This document shows positions 13,123 through 17,638 of a DNA stretch of 17,638 nt, piece after piece (position 1 is the stretch's first letter; the number at the start of each line of letters is the position of its first letter). The stretch comes from Aquificota bacterium (GTDB lineage: Bacteria; Thermosulfidibacterota; Thermosulfidibacteria; Thermosulfidibacterales; Thermosulfidibacteraceae): positions 1 through 17,638 of the forward strand of contig WGAU01000107.1 of NCBI GenBank assembly GCA_015494645.1, in the 5' to 3' direction. The translations under genes and the position numbers were made by a program. The notes beneath the pieces were generated by a model that saw nothing but the letters and a program-made list of their open reading frames with translations, did not search any database and was not told the DNA's origin.

Positions 13123-15232
13123 CTCCATACTTGAAGGTCTCACTCCTTCTCAAAGGGAGGCAGTAACCACCGCTGAGGGTCCCCTTTTAATCTTGGCTGG
13201 TGCTGGAAGCGGCAAGACCAAGGTGATAACCCATAGAACAGCCTATCTGATGTCCACAGGCGTTGATGGTCACAGGATTCTCTGCCTCACCTTTACCAAC
13301 AAGGCAGCTGGCGAAATGAAGGAAAGGGTGTTCAGGCTTCTTAATTTAGGACACAGAAGCTTTGGCTACGGGGTGCCCTTTCTTTCCACCTTTCACTCTT
13401 TCTGCCTATGGGTTCTTAGGAGGTTTGCCGACAGAATAGGCTATCCCTTGGACTTCACCGTGATAGACGATACCGATCAACTGGGCGTGATAAAAGAGGT
13501 TATGTCTTCCTTAGGGTTGGATGTTAAGAGGTACTCACCGAAGGGAGTAATCTCACTCATATCCGAGAGAAAATCGGCTATGATGCCTACCGATGCTGTT
13601 GAGGATGTCTTTCCGGGCTTTGCCGATGTTTACAGAGCATACCAGCGCTACCTCTTCACAAATGCTCTAATGGACTTTGATGATCTTCTCATCAACGTCC
13701 TTGAGTTGCTTCGCAAGGATCATCAGACGAGAGAGTTTCTCCATAATCGCTTTACCCATGTGATGGTGGATGAGTACCAAGACACCAACAGGATACAGTA
13801 TTTGATCGTTAAAATGCTTTCAGAGAAGCACAGGAACCTGTGTGTTGTGGGGGATGATGATCAGAGCATTTATTCCTGGAGGGGTGCCGATATAAGAAAT
13901 ATCTTGGATTTTGAGAGGGATTTTCCCGATGCTAAAGTTGTGAGGCTTGAGGAGAACTTTAGGAGCACCCAGACTATATTGGACGCAGCTTGGCATGTGG
14001 TCAGGAACAATTTGGCCCGAAAGGAGAAGAGGCTAAGGGCAGTCAAAGAGGGAGGAGAACCTGTCAAGGTTTACGTGGCTGTGGATGAGAGGGATGAGGC
14101 TGTCTTTGTGGCTTCCGAGATAGAAAGGTTGGGTAGGCCTTATAACCACTACGCTGTTTTTTACAGAACCAATGCCCAGTCCCGTGCCTTTGAAGAGGAA
14201 CTTACGAGAAGAGGCATCCCCTATGTGGTTGTGGGGGGACTGAGGTTCTATGAAAGGAAAGAGATAAAGGATATAGTTGCATACCTGAGGCTCATAAAAA
14301 ATCCTCACGATGTTTTGTCTTTTAAGAGGATCGTGAATGTCCCTTCCAGAGGTATAGGTCCCGTCACCGTTTCTAAGGTTCTGGATTATATTAACGCTTT
14401 GTCTCTTCCCTTATGGGATGGCTTGAAGAGGATGATTGAGGGAAACGTTCTGGGACCAAGCCCCAAGAAAAGGCTTGCCTCTTTTGTTGAGCTTATTGAG
14501 GAGCTTCGCACCGCCTCGGCTTTTTTGTCCCTTTCTGAACTTGTGGAGTTGGTTATTGAAAAGACAGGCTACAGAGACATGTTGGAGCAGGAGGGGAGTA
14601 GAGAAGCGGAGGGCAGGCTTGAGAATTTGGAAGAGCTTGTGAGTGTGGCCAGCGATTACGACGATACAGAGGATGGTCTTTCCCTATTCTTGGATAGGGT
14701 TGCTTTGGCGACCTCGGTGGACGAGGTGGACGTTGAGAACTCCGTAACCTTGATGACCCTTCATTCTTCTAAGGGGCTGGAGTTCCCGGTGGTGTTTATC
14801 ACTGGTTTGGAAGAGGGGCTTCTTCCCCACTATAGATCGGACCAACATGATCAGATGGCCATAGAAGAGGAGAGGCGTCTGTGCTATGTGGGGATGACCA
14901 GAGCCAAAGAGCTGTTGTACATGACCAGGGCGCAATTACGTAGGATATACGGTGTTTCTAAGGAGAGGAAACCTTCAAGGTTTCTGGATGAAATTCCTGA
15001 GCATTTAAAAACTTATGTAGGTGAAAGCAGAAGTATTCCTGAAAAGGTGGAGGAGAAAATCGAGACAGAAGCCTTTTCAAAGGGGGATTTTGTGGAACAT
15101 CCCCATTTTGGAAAGGGGAGGGTGATTGAGGTCAGAGGAGCTGGGGATTCCTTGAAGGTTAAGGTGAGGTTCTATAAGTATGGAGTGAAGTTGATAAAGC
15201 CTTATTCTACCAATTTGAGAAAGGTGGGGTGA
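13112..15232 (+). CDS. pcrA: ATP-dependent DNA helicase of the PcrA/UvrD type
   Basis: A 3'-to-5' superfamily 1A helicase for DNA repair and replication-fork upkeep. It has 706 residues. Motifs in order: Q motif LTPSQREAV (10-18), Walker A AGAGSGKT (29-36), Ia LTFTNKAAGEM, DFDDLL, II VDEYQDT (219-225), III GDDDQSIYSWRGA (247-259), IV LEENFRST (279-286), V TLHSSKGLEF and VI ERRLCYVGMTRAKE. The tail ends with GDFVEHPHFGKGRVIEV and KVKVRFYKYGVKLI, a Tudor-like element typical of PcrA/UvrD, which argues against Rep or RecB. The ATG at 13112 overlaps the CLC gene by 11 bases; GGAG/AGGAG purine runs precede it. UvrD versus PcrA naming is by lineage; PcrA is usual outside proteobacteria. Confidence 0.94.
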   Translation: MSSNSILEGLTPSQREAVTTAEGPLLILAGAGSGKTKVITHRTAYLMSTGVDGHRILCLTFTNKAAGEMKERVFRLLNLGHRSFGYGVPFLSTFHSFCLWVLRRFADRIGYPLDFTVIDDTDQLGVIKEVMSSLGLDVKRYSPKGVISLISERKSAMMPTDAVEDVFPGFADVYRAYQRYLFTNALMDFDDLLINVLELLRKDHQTREFLHNRFTHVMVDEYQDTNRIQYLIVKMLSEKHRNLCVVGDDDQSIYSWRGADIRNILDFERDFPDAKVVRLEENFRSTQTILDAAWHVVRNNLARKEKRLRAVKEGGEPVKVYVAVDERDEAVFVASEIERLGRPYNHYAVFYRTNAQSRAFEEELTRRGIPYVVVGGLRFYERKEIKDIVAYLRLIKNPHDVLSFKRIVNVPSRGIGPVTVSKVLDYINALSLPLWDGLKRMIEGNVLGPSPKKRLASFVELIEELRTASAFLSLSELVELVIEKTGYRDMLEQEGSREAEGRLENLEELVSVASDYDDTEDGLSLFLDRVALATSVDEVDVENSVTLMTLHSSKGLEFPVVFITGLEEGLLPHYRSDQHDQMAIEEERRLCYVGMTRAKELLYMTRAQLRRIYGVSKERKPSRFLDEIPEHLKTYVGESRSIPEKVEEKIETEAFSKGDFVEHPHFGKGRVIEVRGAGDSLKVKVRFYKYGVKLIKPYSTNLRKVG

Positions 15233-15235
15233 GTC

Positions 15236-15529
15236 ATGGCCATAAGTAGAGAAGAGGTGCTTTATATAGCCAAGTTGGCAAGGTTGGAGTTTGATCGGGA
15301 AAAAGTAGAGGAATTTACACATCAGCTTGGAAAGATTCTGGAGTACATCAACAAGCTTTCTGAGCTGGACATCAGTGATGTTGAGCCTACGTACCATGTG
15401 TTGGATATGGTTTCGGTTATGAGGGAGGATGTAGTAGGTCAAAGCCTTCCTCAGGAGGAGGCTCTTTCCAACGCACCCGATAGCAAGGATGGCTTCTTCA
15501 GAGTTCCCAAGATAATAGGGGGCGAGTAA
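15236..15529 (+). CDS. gatC: Aspartyl/glutamyl-tRNA(Asn/Gln) amidotransferase subunit C
   Basis: The small subunit of GatCAB, which amidates Glu-tRNA(Gln) and/or Asp-tRNA(Asn) where the matching synthetases are lacking. The 97-residue protein shows the family pattern: MAISREEVLYIAKLARLEF at the start, the helix QLGKILEYINKLSELD (about 30-45), DVEPTYHV, and the C-terminal MREDVV and FFRVPKIIGGE. It wraps around GatA and stabilises GatB in known complexes. AAGGTGGGG six bases before the ATG supports the start. gatA and gatB often follow gatC, but here gyrA follows with no spacer, so the other subunits must be elsewhere or downstream of the window. Confidence 0.95.
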   Translation: MAISREEVLYIAKLARLEFDREKVEEFTHQLGKILEYINKLSELDISDVEPTYHVLDMVSVMREDVVGQSLPQEEALSNAPDSKDGFFRVPKIIGGE

Positions 15530-17638
15530 ATGGCCCGTCAACTTGAGATGGAAATGGGCAGGGTAGAGCCGGTTAGCATAGAAGAAGAGATGAAAAGCGC
15601 CTACCTTGATTACGCCATGAGCGTAATCATAGGTAGGGCCTTGCCCGATGCAAGGGATGGTCTCAAGCCTGTTCAGAGGAGAATCCTATACGCCATGGGC
15701 GAGCTTGGCCTTTACCACAACAGACCCTATAAAAAGTGTGCCAGGGTGGTGGGAGAGGTTCTGGGTAAGTACCATCCCCATGGAGATGCCCCTGTTTATG
15801 AGGCCTTGGTGAGGATGGCTCAGGACTTTACCATGCGTTATCCCCTTATAGACGGTCAAGGCAACTTTGGTTCCATGGACGGGGACCCTCCAGCAGCAAT
15901 GAGATACACCGAGGCTCGCCTTTCTAAGATAGCGGAGGAGTTTCTCAAAGATATAGACAAAGACACTGTAGATTTTGTGCCGAACTTTGACGGTTCCTTT
16001 ATGGAGCCGGTGGTGCTTCCCACAAAGGTTCCAAACCTTCTGGTTAATGGTGCGTCTGGCATTGCCGTGGGAATGGCTACCAACATTCCTCCCCACAATT
16101 TGGGAGAGGTGGTGGATGCTCTGATTTATCTGATTGATCACCCTGAAGCGTCTGTTGAGGAGCTTCTAAAGTTTGTAAAAGGTCCTGACTTTCCCACAGG
16201 TGGTGAGATTATAGGCAGGGATGAGCTTGTTAAAGCTTACAAGACTGGTAGGGGTAACATCAGGATCAGGGGAAAGGTGGAAATTGAGGAGAAGGGTAGA
16301 AGGGCAGCTCTTGTTATCACTGAGGTTCCTTATCAGGTTAACAAGGCATCGCTGGTGGAGAAGATTTCCCATCTCGCCGAGGAGGGGAAGCTGGGAGGGA
16401 TTAGTGCCATTAGGGATGAAACCAACCGTGAAGGGGTGAGGGTGGTCGTTGAGCTTAAAAGTGGCGAGGACCCAGAGCATGTGAAGAAGAGGCTGTTCAA
16501 GTTTACTCCGTTGGAAACAGGCTATGGGATTATACTTTTGGCCATTCACGATGGCGAGCCTAAACTGCTCAACCTCAAGGAGGCCCTTTGGATATTTATA
16601 GAGCATAGAAAAGAAGTGGTCTTAAAAAGAACCCGCTACGATTTAGACAGAGCCCTTGAGAGAGAGCATATACTGGAAGGTATTAAGATTGCCCTTGACA
16701 ATCTGGACGAGGTTATAGAGACCATACGTTCCTCAAAGACCCCTGCAGAGGCCAAAAAATCCCTCGTGGAGAAGTTTGGTCTTACCGATAGGCAGGCTCA
16801 GGCTATTCTTGACATGAGACTACAGCGCCTTACAGGTTTGGAAAGGGAGAAGGTAGAGAAGGAGCTTGAAGAGGTAAAGGCTCTTATAAAGGATCTTCAA
16901 GATATCCTTACCCGAGAAGAGAGGCTTCTTTCTGAGATAAAGAAGGAGCTTGTGGAGATAAAGGAAGCCTTTGGGGATGAGAGAAAGACCACCATTACCG
17001 ACTATGTGGAGGATGTTTCTCCCCTTGAGATGGTTAAGGAAGAAGATGTGGTGGTTACTGTTACCCACAGGGGCTACATAAAAAGGGTGCCCCTTTCGGA
17101 GTACAGGGGCCAGAGAAGGGGCGGAAGGGGTAGGAAGGCAGTTAATATGAAAGGAAGCGACTTTGTGGAGCATATGTACGTGTCGTCAACCCATGACATT
17201 CTCATAGTCTTCACAGACAAAGGAAAGGCGTATGGTATTAGAGTTTACGAAGTTCCAGAAGCTACAAGACAGGCCAGGGGCAAACCTATAGAGCATCTAA
17301 TCAAGTTAGAGGAAGGAGAGAAAGTAGCGGCCATAGCGCATATAGAGAGGGGCTTTGAGGGAAGCTTTTTGATGGTGACGGAGCGAGGCATAATCAAGAA
17401 AACCCCTGTTGAGGCTTTTGCCAATGTTAGAAGGAACGGGATAACCGCCATAAATCTGGAAGAAGAAGACAATTTGGTTTCAGTATGCGTTGTCAAGGGA
17501 GATAGCTTGGTCATTGTCGGCACTAAAGAGGGCAGGGCGGTTGTGTTTTCTTCGGGGGAAGTGAGGGACATGGGCAGAACGGCAAGGGGTGTTAGAGGTG
17601 TTAGATTGAGGCAGGGAGATAAAGTGGTGGGCATGGAC
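15530..17638 (+). CDS. gyrA: DNA gyrase subunit A (C-terminus runs off right edge)
   Basis: The breakage-reunion subunit of DNA gyrase, which introduces negative supercoils using GyrB's ATPase. 703 residues are inside the window, so perhaps 100 are missing. The N-terminal winged-helix region holds SAYLDYAMSVIIGRALPD (23-40), DGLKPVQRRILYAM and the catalytic tyrosine in AAMRYTEARLS (Tyr126). The coiled-coil and dimer gate follow, with LDMRLQRLTGLE. The C-terminal DNA-wrapping domain contains the GyrA box QRRGGRG, which separates GyrA from ParC. The quinolone-determining stretch reads HPHGDAPVYEALVRMAQDF: Ala87, Pro88 and Glu91 stand where E. coli has Ser83, Ala84 and Asp87. The ATG directly follows the gatC stop, with AGGGGG seven bases upstream. 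Confidence 0.96.
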   Translation, partial: MARQLEMEMGRVEPVSIEEEMKSAYLDYAMSVIIGRALPDARDGLKPVQRRILYAMGELGLYHNRPYKKCARVVGEVLGKYHPHGDAPVYEALVRMAQDFTMRYPLIDGQGNFGSMDGDPPAAMRYTEARLSKIAEEFLKDIDKDTVDFVPNFDGSFMEPVVLPTKVPNLLVNGASGIAVGMATNIPPHNLGEVVDALIYLIDHPEASVEELLKFVKGPDFPTGGEIIGRDELVKAYKTGRGNIRIRGKVEIEEKGRRAALVITEVPYQVNKASLVEKISHLAEEGKLGGISAIRDETNREGVRVVVELKSGEDPEHVKKRLFKFTPLETGYGIILLAIHDGEPKLLNLKEALWIFIEHRKEVVLKRTRYDLDRALEREHILEGIKIALDNLDEVIETIRSSKTPAEAKKSLVEKFGLTDRQAQAILDMRLQRLTGLEREKVEKELEEVKALIKDLQDILTREERLLSEIKKELVEIKEAFGDERKTTITDYVEDVSPLEMVKEEDVVVTVTHRGYIKRVPLSEYRGQRRGGRGRKAVNMKGSDFVEHMYVSSTHDILIVFTDKGKAYGIRVYEVPEATRQARGKPIEHLIKLEEGEKVAAIAHIERGFEGSFLMVTERGIIKKTPVEAFANVRRNGITAINLEEEDNLVSVCVVKGDSLVIVGTKEGRAVVFSSGEVRDMGRTARGVRGVRLRQGDKVVGMD

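Overview
This window is a gene-dense stretch of bacterial chromosome. It contains 16 protein genes. One is a partial minus-strand gene at the left edge (argF). The other 15 all lie on the plus strand from 321 to the right edge, where gyrA runs off. Base composition looks near half G+C. Codon use leans heavily on AGG/AGA for arginine and ATA for isoleucine, and charged residues (E, K, R) are abundant. Together with the compact archaeal/Thermotoga-like end of the adenosylhomocysteinase, this suggests a thermophilic or moderately thermophilic anaerobe. Synergistota (a Thermovirga or Acetomicrobium-like organism) is my best guess, but that is inference from style, not a database match. No tRNA, rRNA, CRISPR array, insertion sequence, prophage gene or obvious intrinsic terminator was seen.

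Layout. (1) 1-773: ornithine carbamoyltransferase (argF, minus) diverges across a 46-base gap from a small GNAT acetyltransferase that resembles short-form N-acetylglutamate synthases, so this is an arginine-biosynthesis divergon. (2) 792-4851: ahcY, gpsA, pgsA and metK, which serve the S-adenosylmethionine cycle and phosphatidylglycerol synthesis. (3) 4854-5928: purE (purine synthesis) and tsaC (tRNA t6A). (4) 5906-8160: a class-III PLP aminotransferase of the HemL type and an extended SDR/epimerase, with unassigned substrates. (5) 8173-11375: glmU and glmS, which make UDP-GlcNAc for the envelope. (6) 11329-13122: a CLC-type anion transporter with CBS domains. (7) 13112-17638: a PcrA/UvrD helicase, gatC and gyrA (partial).

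The plus-strand genes are packed tightly. The largest gap between any two of them is 18 bases, and six junctions overlap by 4 to 47 bases. They are probably transcribed as one or a few long polycistronic units with much translational coupling. No stretch above 300 bases lacks a gene. The content is mostly housekeeping; I did not find a convincing unknown system. The observations most worth a second look are a roughly 50-residue cysteine-bearing insert in the adenosylhomocysteinase, non-canonical ion-pathway residues in the CLC protein, the unassigned aminotransferase/SDR pair next to glmU-glmS, a variant PurE active-site loop, and GyrA residues at positions tied to quinolone susceptibility.
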